The notes beneath the pieces are model-generated. The model did not search any database. It worked only from the letters and a program-made list of their open reading frames with translations, and was not told the DNA's origin. Positions 51,919 through 62,109 of a DNA stretch of 64,000 nucleotides are shown here, piece by piece. The translations under genes and the position numbers were made by a program. How positions within the stretch are numbered: position 1 is the first letter of the stretch; every line of letters starts with the position of its first letter. The DNA is from Prevotella sp. (lineage in GTDB: Bacteria; Bacteroidota; Bacteroidia; Bacteroidales; Bacteroidaceae). The stretch lies in assembly GCA_024688365.1 (NCBI GenBank), contig JAILEG010000017.1, positions 167,254 to 231,253 of the forward strand. Direction: 5' to 3'.

Positions 51919-54837
51919 ATGGAATACAACTTCAGAGACATCGAGAAGAAATGGCAGCAGAAGTGGGTTGAGCAGAAGACCTACAAGGTTGTTGAGGACA
52001 AGGACAGACAGAAGTTCTACGTACTCAACATGTTCCCCTATCCATCAGGAGCAGGCCTCCACGTGGGGCATCCATTGGGCTATATCGCCAGTGACATCTA
52101 TGCCCGCTACAAACGGCTCAAGGGCTTCAACGTCCTCAACCCGATGGGCTATGATGCCTATGGACTGCCTGCTGAGCAGTATGCCATCCAGACCGGGCAG
52201 CATCCGGCCATCACGACGGAGAAGAACATCGCCCGCTACCGTGAGCAGCTGGACAAGATTGGCTTCTCGTTCGACTGGGACCGTGAGGTGCGCACCTGCG
52301 ACCCGAAGTATTACCACTGGACACAGTGGGCATTTGAGAGGATGTTCAACTCCTACTACGACAACCGGCTGCAGCAGGCACAGCCCATCTCAAAGCTCAT
52401 CAGCCACTTTGAGGAGGAGGGAACGCTTGACATGGACGTGGCACAGACGGAGGAAAAGATGTTCTCCGCACGTGACTGGAAAAGCATGGACGAGCAGGAG
52501 CAGCAGCAGGTGCTGATGAACTACCGCATCGCCTACCTCGGTGAGACGATGGTGAACTGGTGCCCGGGATTGGGTACGGTGCTTGCCAATGACGAGGTGG
52601 TCGATGGCGTGAGCGAGCGAGGCGGCTATCCTGTGGTACAGAAAAAGATGAAGCAGTGGTGCCTTCGAGTGTCAGCTTACGCACAGCGGCTGCTCGATGG
52701 GCTGGATACCATCAACTGGTCGGACTCCATCAAGGAGACACAGAAGAACTGGATCGGCCGTTCCGAGGGTACGGAAGTCGTGTTCCGCAGCCTCACCCCA
52801 AGCTCCTCATCCGCCGGAGAGGATGCTGGGATGCGGGAAGGGCACTTCACCATCTTCACAACCCGGGCCGACACGATGTTCGGCGTGACGTTCATGGTGC
52901 TGGCACCGGAGTCTGAACTGGTGGCGGAACTGACCTCTGAGGCACAGAAGGCTGAGGTGGATGACTACCTGGCATACGTGAAGAAGCGCACGGAACTGGA
53001 GCGCATGTCTGACCGTAAGGTGACTGGCGTGTTCTCAGGCTCGTATGCCGTCAACCCATTCACAGGCGAGCGGATTCCAATCTGGATTTCAGAATACGTG
53101 CTGGCAGGCTATGGCACAGGAGCCATCATGGCCGTTCCGGCTCATGACAGCCGCGACTATGCCTTTGCAAGGCACTTCAACCTACCCGTTATCCCGCTCA
53201 TTGAGGGTGCGGATGTCAGCGAGGAGAGCTTCGATGCCAAGGAAGGCATCGTGACCAACTCTCCGGCTGAGGGCAAACAGGGCATGGATGGCTTCACGCT
53301 GAACGGTCTGACGGTGAAGGAAGCCATTGCCGCCACAAAGAAATTCGTGACCGAGAAGGGCATCGGACGGGTGAAGGTGAACTACCGCCTGCGTGACGCC
53401 ATCTTCTCCCGCCAGCGTTACTGGGGTGAGCCGTTCCCGGTTTACTACAAGCACGGTATGCCTTACGTGGTTCCGGAGGAGTGCCTGCCGCTTGAGCTGC
53501 CTGAGATTGACAAGTATGAGCCCACTGAGACAGGCGAGCCACCACTGGGACGGGCCAAGACATGGGCCTGGGATGAGGCTGGGAAGAGGGTTGTTGACAA
53601 GTCACTGGTCAATGACACGACTGTTTTCCCGCTGGAGCTGAACACCATGCCGGGCTTTGCAGGCAGTTCAGCTTACTACCTCCGCTATATGGATCCACAC
53701 AATGATGCGGCATTGGTGTCGGAGGAGGCCGATGGCTACTGGCAGAACGTTGACCTCTACGTCGGAGGTACGGAGCATGCCACTGGCCACCTCATCTACA
53801 GCCGCTTCTGGAACAAGTTCCTGCACGACTACGGATACAGCTGCAAGGAGGAGCCGTTTGAGAAGCTCATCAACCAGGGTATGATCCAGGGACGGTCCAA
53901 CTTCGTCTACCGCATCAACTCTGATGACCACTCAAAGGCTCCCGTCTTCGTGAGCCTCGGACTGAAAGACCAGTATGACACCACTCCCATCCATGTGGAC
54001 GTGAATATCGTCCATGCCGATGTGCTTGACGTTGATGCCTTCAAGGCATGGCGTCCGGAATACAACAACGCCGAGTTCATCTTCGAGGATGGCTCTGCAT
54101 CATCGGAATCCATCACCACCCAACATCCAACATCCAACACCTATCGGTGTGGCTGGGCTGTGGAGAAAATGTCAAAGTCAATGTTCAATGTTGTCAATCC
54201 TGACGACATCGTCGGGCAGTACGGTGCCGACACGCTCCGTCTGTACGAGATGTTCCTCGGCCCGGTCGAGGCAAGCAAGCCTTGGGACACCAACGGCATT
54301 GACGGATGCTTCCGTTTCCTCAAGAAGTTCTGGAAACTCTATCAGCAGGAACTCAATGACAACGAGCCTTCAAAGGACTCTCTGAAGAGCGTACACAAGC
54401 TCATCAGGAAGGTGACAGGCGACATTGAGCAGTTCTCCTACAACACGGCCATCTCCGCATTCATGATCTGCGTGAATGAGCTGGGACAGCAGAAGTGCGC
54501 CAATCGCACGCTGCTGAAGGACATGGTTGTCCTCATCGCACCGTTCGCACCTCACATGGCTGAGGAGCTGTGGGAACAGTTGGGCGGACAGGGCAGCGTC
54601 TGCGATGCGCAGTGGCCTGCCTGGAATGAGGCCTATCTGGTCGAGAACGAGGTGCAGCTGACCGTTTCCTTCAATGGCAAGGCACGCTTCCAGATGACCT
54701 TTGCGGCTGATGCTGCTAAGGACGACATCGAGAAAGCCGTGCTTGCAGCTGACCAGAGCCAGCGTTACCTGGAGGGAAAAACCATCCTGAAGGTGATTGT
54801 TGTGCCGAAGCGCATTGTCAACGTGGTTGTGAAATAA
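51919..54837 (+). CDS. leuS: Leucyl-tRNA synthetase
   Basis: 972 residues, longer than the usual 860-940. The HIGH-type motif is in [16 protein letters not shown] (about 42), the CP1 editing domain has [18 protein letters not shown] and the editing Asp region [10 protein letters not shown], and KMSKS is at 750-754. Two inserts look repeat-derived: residues about 291-309 ([17 protein letters not shown]) before the editing region, and about 726-741 ([16 protein letters not shown]) directly before [11 protein letters not shown], encoded by CAACATCC-type repeat DNA. The enzyme remains open and complete, so it is presumably active. A GC-rich hairpin (54839-54858) follows the stop. Confidence 0.97.
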   Translation: MEYNFRDIEKKWQQKWVEQKTYKVVEDKDRQKFYVLNMFPYPSGAGLHVGHPLGYIASDIYARYKRLKGFNVLNPMGYDAYGLPAEQYAIQTGQHPAITTEKNIARYREQLDKIGFSFDWDREVRTCDPKYYHWTQWAFERMFNSYYDNRLQQAQPISKLISHFEEEGTLDMDVAQTEEKMFSARDWKSMDEQEQQQVLMNYRIAYLGETMVNWCPGLGTVLANDEVVDGVSERGGYPVVQKKMKQWCLRVSAYAQRLLDGLDTINWSDSIKETQKNWIGRSEGTEVVFRSLTPSSSSAGEDAGMREGHFTIFTTRADTMFGVTFMVLAPESELVAELTSEAQKAEVDDYLAYVKKRTELERMSDRKVTGVFSGSYAVNPFTGERIPIWISEYVLAGYGTGAIMAVPAHDSRDYAFARHFNLPVIPLIEGADVSEESFDAKEGIVTNSPAEGKQGMDGFTLNGLTVKEAIAATKKFVTEKGIGRVKVNYRLRDAIFSRQRYWGEPFPVYYKHGMPYVVPEECLPLELPEIDKYEPTETGEPPLGRAKTWAWDEAGKRVVDKSLVNDTTVFPLELNTMPGFAGSSAYYLRYMDPHNDAALVSEEADGYWQNVDLYVGGTEHATGHLIYSRFWNKFLHDYGYSCKEEPFEKLINQGMIQGRSNFVYRINSDDHSKAPVFVSLGLKDQYDTTPIHVDVNIVHADVLDVDAFKAWRPEYNNAEFIFEDGSASSESITTQHPTSNTYRCGWAVEKMSKSMFNVVNPDDIVGQYGADTLRLYEMFLGPVEASKPWDTNGIDGCFRFLKKFWKLYQQELNDNEPSKDSLKSVHKLIRKVTGDIEQFSYNTAISAFMICVNELGQQKCANRTLLKDMVVLIAPFAPHMAEELWEQLGGQGSVCDAQWPAWNEAYLVENEVQLTVSFNGKARFQMTFAADAAKDDIEKAVLAADQSQRYLEGKTILKVIVVPKRIVNVVVK
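52789..52845 (+). repeat. GGAGAGG-type insertion inside leuS
   Basis: CTCCTCATCCGCCGGAGAGG and GGGATGCGGGAAGGG encode the Ser/Gly-rich insert at residues 291-309. It resembles the insertion in the methyltransferase gene (ACCTGGAGAGGGGACAAGG). Confidence 0.5.
54107..54143 (+). repeat. Heptamer repeat inside leuS
   Basis: ATCCATCACCACCCAACATC then CAACATCCAACACC, encoding [11 protein letters not shown] (residues 731-741), close to the intergenic heptamer repeats and to the ispG insertion (SLNTQHPSS). Confidence 0.8.
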
Positions 54838-54838
54838 G

Positions 54839-54858
54839 GGAGTGCCTTCCAGCACTCC
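54839..54858 (+). terminator. Possible leuS terminator hairpin
   Basis: GGAGTGC pairs with GCACTCC around CTTCCA; only a weak T-rich tail follows. Confidence 0.4.
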
Positions 54859-54892
54859 TTCACCCCTCTTAACTTCTAATCTATAAACAAAT

Positions 54893-55870
54893 ATGTCGAG
54901 AATTCATAAAGCAGTATGGAATGAGACCAAGGATTATGTCTACATAACCCTTGGCCTCCTCCTTTACACCTTTGGCTGGGCGGTGTTCCTTTTACCTTAT
55001 CAGATTGTGACAGGAGGTGTGACGGGTATCGCCGCCATCATCTTTTATGCCACGAAGATACCGATCTCCTACAGTTATTTCCTCATCAACTTCGCCTTGT
55101 TGATAGTGGGACTGAAGATTCTGGGCTGGAAGTTCATGGTAAAGACCGTCTATGCCATCCTTGCACTGTCAGTTTTCCTATGGGCGGCACAGCGCATCAT
55201 GACACAGCCTGACGGCACGCTGACACAGGTTCTTGGTCCCGGACAGGCATTCATGTCGCTGGTCATAGGCTGTATGCTGACCGGTACATCACTTGCCATC
55301 GTCTTCCTGAGCAACGGCTCCACGGGTGGAACGGACATCATAGCCGCCTGTGTGAACAAATACAGGAACCTCTCATTGGGCACAGTGCTGATACTCGTCG
55401 ACCTGCTCATCATCGGATCCTGTCTTTTCATCCCTGAGTTTGGCGAGCCATTACAGCGCACACACAAGGTGGTGTTCGGTCTTTGCACGATGGTCATTGA
55501 GAACTATATGCTCGACCGCGTCTTCAATGCCCGCCGGCAAAGTGTCCAGTTCATGATATTCTCCCGTAAATACATGGAGATTGCTGATGCCATCGGTACA
55601 CAGATGGACCACGGTGTGACCATTCTTGACGGTCATGGCTGGTACACGGGCAATGAGGTTAAGGTGCTGTGCATCCTTGCCCGCAAGAATGAGAGCCAGC
55701 CCATCTTCCGCCTGATCAAGATGATTGACCCCAATGCCTTTGTCTCCCAGAGTGCCGTTATCGGTGTCTTTGGCGAGGGTTTCGACCCGATTAAGGTGAA
55801 AGTACCCAAGAAAGTCCAGCAGACCTCCGGTGAGTCATCCCCCAAGACACCTCCTGTCAAGGACTCATAA
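54893..55870 (+). CDS. YitT family membrane protein
   Basis: 325 residues. Five membrane helices in the first 210 residues with the YitT repeat pattern ([40 protein letters not shown]), then a C-terminal DUF2179 domain ([39 protein letters not shown]). The family is widespread but its transport role is not settled. It lies 55 bp after leuS and ends before a long repeat block. Confidence 0.9.
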   Translation: MSRIHKAVWNETKDYVYITLGLLLYTFGWAVFLLPYQIVTGGVTGIAAIIFYATKIPISYSYFLINFALLIVGLKILGWKFMVKTVYAILALSVFLWAAQRIMTQPDGTLTQVLGPGQAFMSLVIGCMLTGTSLAIVFLSNGSTGGTDIIAACVNKYRNLSLGTVLILVDLLIIGSCLFIPEFGEPLQRTHKVVFGLCTMVIENYMLDRVFNARRQSVQFMIFSRKYMEIADAIGTQMDHGVTILDGHGWYTGNEVKVLCILARKNESQPIFRLIKMIDPNAFVSQSAVIGVFGEGFDPIKVKVPKKVQQTSGESSPKTPPVKDS

Positions 55871-55892
55871 AGTCCCCAGCAGGAGACAACCT

Positions 55893-56003
55893 GTCATCAC
55901 CCATCATCGCTCATCATCACCCATTATCACCCATCATCGCCGATCATCACCTATCATCGCCTATTATCACCTATCAACACCCAACACTCAACACCCAACA
56001 CCC
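55893..56003. repeat. Decamer and heptamer repeats upstream of rdgB
   Basis: The longest run: about eight 10-bp units (CCCATCATCG, CTCATCATCA, CCTATCATCG) from 55900 to 55975, then CAACACCCAACACTCAACAC heptamers ending directly at the rdgB ATG. Same layout as upstream of ispG. Confidence 0.92.
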
Positions 56004-56579
56004 ATGAAAATTGTATTTGCAACAAACAACGCTCACAAGCTGAGTGAGATAAAGGACATCCTCGGGCCTGGCTTTGAGATTGTGTCCTTGGCTGAAATTG
56101 GCTGTCACGAGGACATCCCAGAGACAGGCATGACACTGGAGGAGAATGCCTGCCAGAAGTCGTCCTACATCGTTGAACACTATCAGCACAACTGTTTTGC
56201 TGATGATACGGGGCTGGAAGTGGATGCCCTGGGAGGTGAACCTGGCGTACACTCTGCCCGTTATGCTGAGGGAACTGACCATGACAGCGAGGCAAACATG
56301 CGGAAACTGCTGGCACGACTCGAAGGAAAAACTAACCGGAAAGCCCGTTTCCGCACTGTCATCTCCCTCATCATTGACGGTGAGGAACATCAGTTTGAGG
56401 GCAAGGTGGAGGGACATATCGCCACTGAGAAGCACGGAACAGAGGGCTTTGGCTATGACCCGGTATTCATACCAGAGGGCTATGACAAGAGCTTTGCCGA
56501 ATTGGGCGAGGAAATAAAGAATCAAATCTCCCACAGGGCAAGAGCTGTCAGGAAACTGGCAGAGTATCTTAGGAGCTGA
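56004..56579 (+). CDS. rdgB: dITP/XTP pyrophosphatase (HAM1/RdgB)
   Basis: 191 residues from the ATG at 56004 ([20 protein letters not shown]), which directly follows the repeat block. Signatures: the nucleotide-binding [27 protein letters not shown] and [20 protein letters not shown]. It removes dITP, dXTP and similar deaminated nucleotides. No Shine-Dalgarno is visible because the leader is repeat DNA. Confidence 0.96.
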   Translation: MKIVFATNNAHKLSEIKDILGPGFEIVSLAEIGCHEDIPETGMTLEENACQKSSYIVEHYQHNCFADDTGLEVDALGGEPGVHSARYAEGTDHDSEANMRKLLARLEGKTNRKARFRTVISLIIDGEEHQFEGKVEGHIATEKHGTEGFGYDPVFIPEGYDKSFAELGEEIKNQISHRARAVRKLAEYLRS

Positions 56580-56793
56580 GTCTCCAGCCTCTTCCCTGCC
56601 CTCTCGCCAAACAGAAGGGGCACAACTGACAGGACACCTCTTGCAGGCTGTGCCCTTCCTCCAGCCTATCAGGGCTGAAGGAGATGGGCAAAAACGGAAT
56701 GGCCCGTTCCTTATCCTACAGGCAACACCGCCCATTCCTAACCCGGACAGCTGATGTCTTCATTCATAAACCACAACCTCCAACTCCTGATTC

Positions 56794-57684
56794 ATGCTCT
56801 CTCTATCCATCCTTCTTCCCACTTACAACTGCAGCTGCGTGTCACTGGTCACCGAACTGCAACGGCAATGTGCGGAATCTGGTGCCGACTATGAGGTTAT
56901 CGTGGCTGATGACGGATCGCCAGACCAGTCGTTTATAGCGGAAAACAAAGCAATAGAACGGCTGGCGGGAGTCACCTACATCATCCGACAGCAGAACGTG
57001 GGACGCTCAGCCATCCGAAATTTCCTTGTCGCCCAGGCACATCACGAATGGCTCCTCTTCATTGACGGCGACCTTTCGCTGGACAATCCCAACTTCATCC
57101 GCAACTACCTGCGGGCAGAAGGTGAGGTTATCGTAGGCGGAATCACCATCGGAGGGGATGAAACTGTGTGGAAAAACAACCTCAGATACCGCTATGAGCG
57201 GGCATATGAGCAAAGGAACAAGGCCCAGGAGAGGCAGCTGCACGCTGCCCAGCACTTCCGTACAACGAACTTCCTTGCCTGCAAGAGCGTGATGCTCTCC
57301 CACCCTTTTGACGAGCATTTCCAGCAGTATGGCTATGAGGATGTGCTTTTAGGAAAGACATTGGAGAAAGACAGCATACCGATTACACACATTGACAACC
57401 CCATCATGCTGGATTCCTTTGAGACAAACAGCGTCTTTCTTGCCAAGACTGAGGAGTCACTCCGCACATTGCATACGTTCCGCAAGCAGCTGGAAGGCTA
57501 TTCCACCCTGCTGAGAATAGCCGGCATGATAAGAAAAAAACACCTGACAGGACTTATCCTCCCGCTCTATAAGATTGCTGGCAAGTGGATAAAGCACAGC
57601 CTGCAAGGCAATAAACCCAGTGTTTTCCTGTTTAATGTGTATAAACTCATGTATTATATACATTACGAAAAAGACCCTTTATGA
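56794..57684 (+). CDS. Glycosyltransferase family 2
   Basis: 296 residues, the GT-A fold: SILLPTYNCSCVSLVTELQR at the start, VIVADDGSPDQSF, and the DxD-type FIDGDLSLDNP; an ED-type base is in QQYGYEDVLLGKTL. It adds a sugar from a nucleotide donor in the cytoplasm, with no membrane helix. First gene of a four-gene unit; its stop overlaps the porZ start by 4 bp (ATGA). The 214 bp before it holds no gene. Confidence 0.92.
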   Translation: MLSLSILLPTYNCSCVSLVTELQRQCAESGADYEVIVADDGSPDQSFIAENKAIERLAGVTYIIRQQNVGRSAIRNFLVAQAHHEWLLFIDGDLSLDNPNFIRNYLRAEGEVIVGGITIGGDETVWKNNLRYRYERAYEQRNKAQERQLHAAQHFRTTNFLACKSVMLSHPFDEHFQQYGYEDVLLGKTLEKDSIPITHIDNPIMLDSFETNSVFLAKTEESLRTLHTFRKQLEGYSTLLRIAGMIRKKHLTGLILPLYKIAGKWIKHSLQGNKPSVFLFNVYKLMYYIHYEKDPL

Positions 57685-59702
57685 TGAGAAGACGTTTCTT
57701 TATCACACTTATATTCACCCTTATGGTATGCTGCAAGCCCCTTGCCGCAGGCATGGGCACATGGAAGAACTACATGGCTTACAGCGACATCACATGGGTG
57801 GAGCAGGGAGGAGACAAGCTATACGTGCTTGCCTCCGACAACCTGTATGCCTACAACAGGAACGACCAGAGCATACAGACCTACGACAAGGTCAACGGAC
57901 TGAGCGGAACGGACATCCGTCTCATTGGCTGGAACAATGCCGCCAAGCGGCTGGTCATCATCTATTCTGACTATAATATCGACCTGCTCGACGACAAGGG
58001 AAACATCACAAACATGCCTGACTACTATTCCAAGTCGATGACAGCCGACAAGACCGTGAACAGCATCGACATGAGCGGCAGCTACTGCTATCTATCAACA
58101 GGTTTCGGGGTGGTGAAGCTGAACGTTGCCAAGGCTGAGGTCAGTGACACCTACAACCTCTCCTTCAGCGTGGACTACACTTACGTTGAAGGCAGCCACA
58201 TCTATGCTGCCAGCCAAAGCCGGGGACTTTACCGTGCCCTGCTCACCAGCAACCTCCTGGATAAGAACAACTGGCACCGCACAGGCAACTACGTGGCACG
58301 CACGAAGACGGCTGACGCTGACCTGATGGCGCAAGCCAAGACACTCAATCCTGGCGGGCCAAAGTACAATAACTTTGCCTTCATGCAGTACCGGAACGAC
58401 TGTCTCTACACGGTGGGGGGCCTTTTCAAGTCCGGAGGCGTAGCCATGAACTACCCCGGCACGGTACAGGTGCTGCGAAACGGCGAATGGGAGATTTACC
58501 AGGACAACCTCCCAACGATAACCGGATACACCTATACTGACAACAATGTGCTCGCCGTTGACCCCAAGAATCCCAACCACGTCTTCGCAGGAGGCAAGAC
58601 AGGGCTCTATGAGTTCCTGAACGGCAAGCTGAAAGCCTACTACAACAAGGACAACAGTCTGCTCCAGGGCGCAATGGACCGCGGAACGGAGCTTGACAAC
58701 AACTTTGTACTCATCAACGGACTCAGTTTCGACACTGACGGAAACCTATGGATTCTCAACAGCCAGACCAATAAAGAGAATCTCCTGCGCCTTTCAGCCG
58801 ATGGGAAGATGGTCTCCTTCAGCCAACCAGCCCTGATGAAGAATGGGGTAGGGGCTTCAGTCCTGACCAGCATGATGCCTGACAGCCACAAGCTCCTGTG
58901 GTTCTGCAACGAAGACTGGAAACAGCCGGGCCTGTTCAGCTACCAGCCAGCGACGGATGAACTGCACTCTTACCTGAAATTCACCAATGAGGACGGCACC
59001 TCCTTAGACCTCATACCTCACTGCATGGCTGAAGACAATGACAACAACCTCTGGATCGGCACCACATCAGGGCCTCTGCTGCTGGAAAGGACGCAGATGA
59101 ACACACCTGACAATGCCGTATTCAATCAGATAAAGGTACCCCGCAATGACGGAACCAACCTTGCCGACTATCTTCTTGACGGCATCAACATCACGTGCAT
59201 GGCCATAGATGGCGCCGGGCGGAAGTGGTTTGGCACCAGCGGCAATGGCGTTTACCTCATCAGCGCCGACAACATGACGCAGGTGCAGCACTTCCTCAGC
59301 TCAAACAGCAGCCTGCTTTCAGACAACATCCTCTCCATTGCCATCAACGATGCTACAGGAGAAGTGTTCTTCGGAACTGACAAAGGACTCTGCTCCTATA
59401 TGAGTGATGCCACCCAGACGGTGGAGAAGATGGATAAGGACGTGACCTATGCCTATCCGAACCCTGTCAAGCCTGGCTACACCGGACCGATAACCATCGT
59501 CGGCCTTACGCTTAACGCTGATGTGAAGATCGTCACCACCAACGGTGTCCTCGTGGCTGAAGGCACCAGCAACGGCGGAACCTTCATATGGGACGGCAGG
59601 GACAAGAGCGGGAAACGTGTCGCATCGGGGGTCTACATGGTGGAGACAGCCGATCAGAACGGTGATAACGGAACGGTATGCAAGGTAGCTATTGTAAGAT
59701 AA
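57681..59702 (+). CDS. porZ: PorZ-like T9SS protein with two-component-regulator propellers
   Basis: 673 residues with a signal peptide (to CCKPLAAG). The start GTWKNYMAYSDITWVEQGGD and repeated LYVLASDNLYAYNR, IDLLDDKG, LWILNSQTNKENLL and GEVFFGTDKGLC units form the two seven-bladed propellers of PorZ. The end (YAYPNPVKPGYTGPITIVGL ... GVYMVETADQNG) is a T9SS type A C-terminal domain. In Porphyromonas PorZ is a surface protein that presents A-LPS to PorU for anchoring of cargo. It is translationally coupled to the GT2 gene before and overlaps the next gene by 25 bp. Confidence 0.88.
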   Translation: MMRRRFFITLIFTLMVCCKPLAAGMGTWKNYMAYSDITWVEQGGDKLYVLASDNLYAYNRNDQSIQTYDKVNGLSGTDIRLIGWNNAAKRLVIIYSDYNIDLLDDKGNITNMPDYYSKSMTADKTVNSIDMSGSYCYLSTGFGVVKLNVAKAEVSDTYNLSFSVDYTYVEGSHIYAASQSRGLYRALLTSNLLDKNNWHRTGNYVARTKTADADLMAQAKTLNPGGPKYNNFAFMQYRNDCLYTVGGLFKSGGVAMNYPGTVQVLRNGEWEIYQDNLPTITGYTYTDNNVLAVDPKNPNHVFAGGKTGLYEFLNGKLKAYYNKDNSLLQGAMDRGTELDNNFVLINGLSFDTDGNLWILNSQTNKENLLRLSADGKMVSFSQPALMKNGVGASVLTSMMPDSHKLLWFCNEDWKQPGLFSYQPATDELHSYLKFTNEDGTSLDLIPHCMAEDNDNNLWIGTTSGPLLLERTQMNTPDNAVFNQIKVPRNDGTNLADYLLDGINITCMAIDGAGRKWFGTSGNGVYLISADNMTQVQHFLSSNSSLLSDNILSIAINDATGEVFFGTDKGLCSYMSDATQTVEKMDKDVTYAYPNPVKPGYTGPITIVGLTLNADVKIVTTNGVLVAEGTSNGGTFIWDGRDKSGKRVASGVYMVETADQNGDNGTVCKVAIVR

Positions 59703-60964
59703 CCACAGCCTATCTCATCTTCCTCCTGGCAGTCCTGTGCCTATGGGGATACACACCCTCCAATGACGGAGACGGCTACATTGAGCTTGCCCGCGAGTGT
59801 CTTGCGGCCGGGCAGCCCTACCCCTGCACAGCCTCCATCCACGGCAAGCCATTCATCTGGAACATCGGGCAGATCAATCTGATTGCCCTGTCATTGGGGC
59901 TCTTCCGTTCCGTCCTGCCCGTGCTGGTACTGATGTGTGCCATGAAGGCACTGACCGCCCTGCTGATTGCCAGGATCACCGAACGGCTCTTTGGCTACAA
60001 GGCCGGCATGATTGCAGTCTGCCTCTACATGGCATACCCCAACAACTGGGGACAAAGCACCACCCTGCTCTCTGAGATACCCGCCGTGACCCTTCTCCTT
60101 GCCGCCATCCATCTTCTGCTGCTCCGCAACTCAAGGGGCGCACATGCGGTGCTGGCAGGCATCTTGCTGGCTTCAGCCAACTGGTTCCGCTCGGTCTCCC
60201 TGGTATTCCTTGTGGCGATCTTCCTCTATTACCTGTTCTTCCAACGGAAAAGACTTGTCTGCAGATACTCCCTGCTGCTTTCCGGTTACGCCGCCTTTGT
60301 GCTTTTGGTGGGCACGGGATGCTGGCTCAGAACAGGATACTTTATCTACCAGGGCGACACGCTGTGGTTCAACATGGCTGAGGCAACCTATGAGACATCA
60401 GTCGCACCGCATTACAACAGCGAGATGTACCCTAAAGGCACAGCAAGATATATCCCCGGCCGGGAGCATATGACGGCTATGGAATGTGCGGCAATATGGC
60501 GTGAGCGCAGCCTTGCGTGGCTCAAGGAGCATAAGGCTGACTATCTGAGGAAGATTCCGGGCCGCCTGGTCTACATGTATATGAACGATATGGACAACCT
60601 TTCGGCCTTCCTGCCTGACAAGTCAAGACCGGAGAACAATTTTGTCACCCTCCCTTACCGCCACATCTTCTCAGAGATGGGCCAGCTGTCAGCCGTCCAG
60701 TGGCTGGGCATCGTCAACTTAGTATTCTATCTGCTGCTGCTCATCGGCTTTCTGCTCTCCTCTGTCAGCATGATAAGGAAGCGGGAGAACTGGGGGCAAA
60801 TCTTCCTGCCAGTATTCCTGACCGTGGGCGGATCGCTTGCCATCGTGCTTGCCGTGCATGGCGAGACACGCTTCAAGGCACCGTTCATGCCCTTCATCTT
60901 CATGATGGTGGCGGCAGGTTTACAACAAATCATCCAAAAGAAGCAATTATGTCAGGAACCGTAA
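59678..60964 (+). CDS. GT39-like integral membrane glycosyltransferase
   Basis: 428 residues with about ten membrane helices. An early NDGDGYIELARECLAAGQPY, with an acidic motif in the first periplasmic loop, is the GT-C pattern of ArnT/PMT-type transferases, followed by RITERLFGYKAGMIAVCLYM and LLASANWFRSVSLVFL. These use polyprenyl-linked sugars to modify lipids or glycans on the periplasmic side. It overlaps porZ by 25 bp and the next gene by 16 bp, so it belongs to the same transcript. The substrate is not known. Confidence 0.8.
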   Translation: MQGSYCKITTAYLIFLLAVLCLWGYTPSNDGDGYIELARECLAAGQPYPCTASIHGKPFIWNIGQINLIALSLGLFRSVLPVLVLMCAMKALTALLIARITERLFGYKAGMIAVCLYMAYPNNWGQSTTLLSEIPAVTLLLAAIHLLLLRNSRGAHAVLAGILLASANWFRSVSLVFLVAIFLYYLFFQRKRLVCRYSLLLSGYAAFVLLVGTGCWLRTGYFIYQGDTLWFNMAEATYETSVAPHYNSEMYPKGTARYIPGREHMTAMECAAIWRERSLAWLKEHKADYLRKIPGRLVYMYMNDMDNLSAFLPDKSRPENNFVTLPYRHIFSEMGQLSAVQWLGIVNLVFYLLLLIGFLLSSVSMIRKRENWGQIFLPVFLTVGGSLAIVLAVHGETRFKAPFMPFIFMMVAAGLQQIIQKKQLCQEP

Positions 60965-61974
60965 GAGACTCAAACATGGAGCTGCTGCGCATCACGGCCA
61001 TGTTTCTTGTCATCATTTTCCATGTCGACTTCATCAGTTTTGACTTCCCTGATGACCAGCTTTCCATACACACGGATTCCGTCTCAGCGTTCCTCAAGAT
61101 ATGGATGTGCAACGCCACATTCACCTGTGTTGATGTTTTCGTCCTCCTGTCAGGCTGGTATGGCATCCATCCAAAAGCCAAGCGGCTTGCCGAGTTCCTG
61201 TTCCAGGTGTTCTTCTATTCGCTGCTGTCCTACGCATTGTTCCTCGCTTTTGATGACAACGTAGACTTCTCATGGCATTTCCTGGTCCATATATTCGTGA
61301 CTGACGACTATTGGTTTGTCCCTATTTACCTCTCACTATATCTGTTTTCTCCCGTTCTCAATGCCTTTGCCGAGCATGCCAGCCGCCGGCAGTTTCTCCT
61401 TGTCATCTGCGCTGCCATGCTGCTGCAGAGCGTCTATGGCTGGATGAGCCCCACAGAGTCGGGATATATGGAAGGAAGAAGCCCCTTCTCGTTCTTCCTA
61501 CTTTACCTGCTGGCACGCTACATCCATCTCTATGCCGACAGGCTGCGTGCCATGAGCAGGCGGCAGATGGTGCTGAGCTTTACCATCATCAACACCCTCG
61601 CCACAATCATTGTCTTCCTGGCTTATTACCATGCGCAGCAAGCGGTCATCAACACGATGTTCAAGTTCTCATCTCCGTTCACGATAGCCTCGTCAGTGCT
61701 GATAGTACTCTTCTTCTTAACCCTCCGCCTGAAGAGCAAAGCCGTGAACTGGGTTGCCGCATCCTGCTTCGCAGTCTTTCTCATTCACTGCTTCCCCTAT
61801 TTCAACATGGAGATATACCACCCTGTCATCAAGTATTTCTACCTGCATTATGACGGTCTGGCCTTTGCCCTGCTCACCTCCCTGTTCATCCTTACCGTCT
61901 ATTCCGGCTCCATCCTGATTGACAAGGCGCGCATAGCCATCTGGAAGCGTCTGTCCCGCCATGCCGGAATATAA
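60949..61974 (+). CDS. Acyltransferase family 3 membrane protein in the porZ operon
   Basis: 341 residues from the ATG at 60949 (MSGTVRDSNMELLRITAMFL). RDSNMELLRITAMFLVIIFH is the family 3 start with a membrane His; VLLSGWYGIHPKAKRLAEFL follows, then about ten helices. It probably acylates a surface glycan such as the lipopolysaccharide handled by PorZ. It overlaps the upstream GT39-like gene by 16 bp and is the last gene of the four. No sequence like the isolated acyltransferase at 50.6 kb beyond the fold. Confidence 0.87.
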   Translation: MSGTVRDSNMELLRITAMFLVIIFHVDFISFDFPDDQLSIHTDSVSAFLKIWMCNATFTCVDVFVLLSGWYGIHPKAKRLAEFLFQVFFYSLLSYALFLAFDDNVDFSWHFLVHIFVTDDYWFVPIYLSLYLFSPVLNAFAEHASRRQFLLVICAAMLLQSVYGWMSPTESGYMEGRSPFSFFLLYLLARYIHLYADRLRAMSRRQMVLSFTIINTLATIIVFLAYYHAQQAVINTMFKFSSPFTIASSVLIVLFFLTLRLKSKAVNWVAASCFAVFLIHCFPYFNMEIYHPVIKYFYLHYDGLAFALLTSLFILTVYSGSILIDKARIAIWKRLSRHAGI

Positions 61975-62109
61975 GGCAGGGCATTTCACCTGCCGCAAGA
62001 CCAGTACAGGTCCTGAGGTTCATCCCTTCCGCCAATCCTGTCATCCATTCCCTATCCTTATCATGAGAACAGGCCGTCCGACCAGCTGCCGGCAGCGACC
62101 GTCCCGGAC

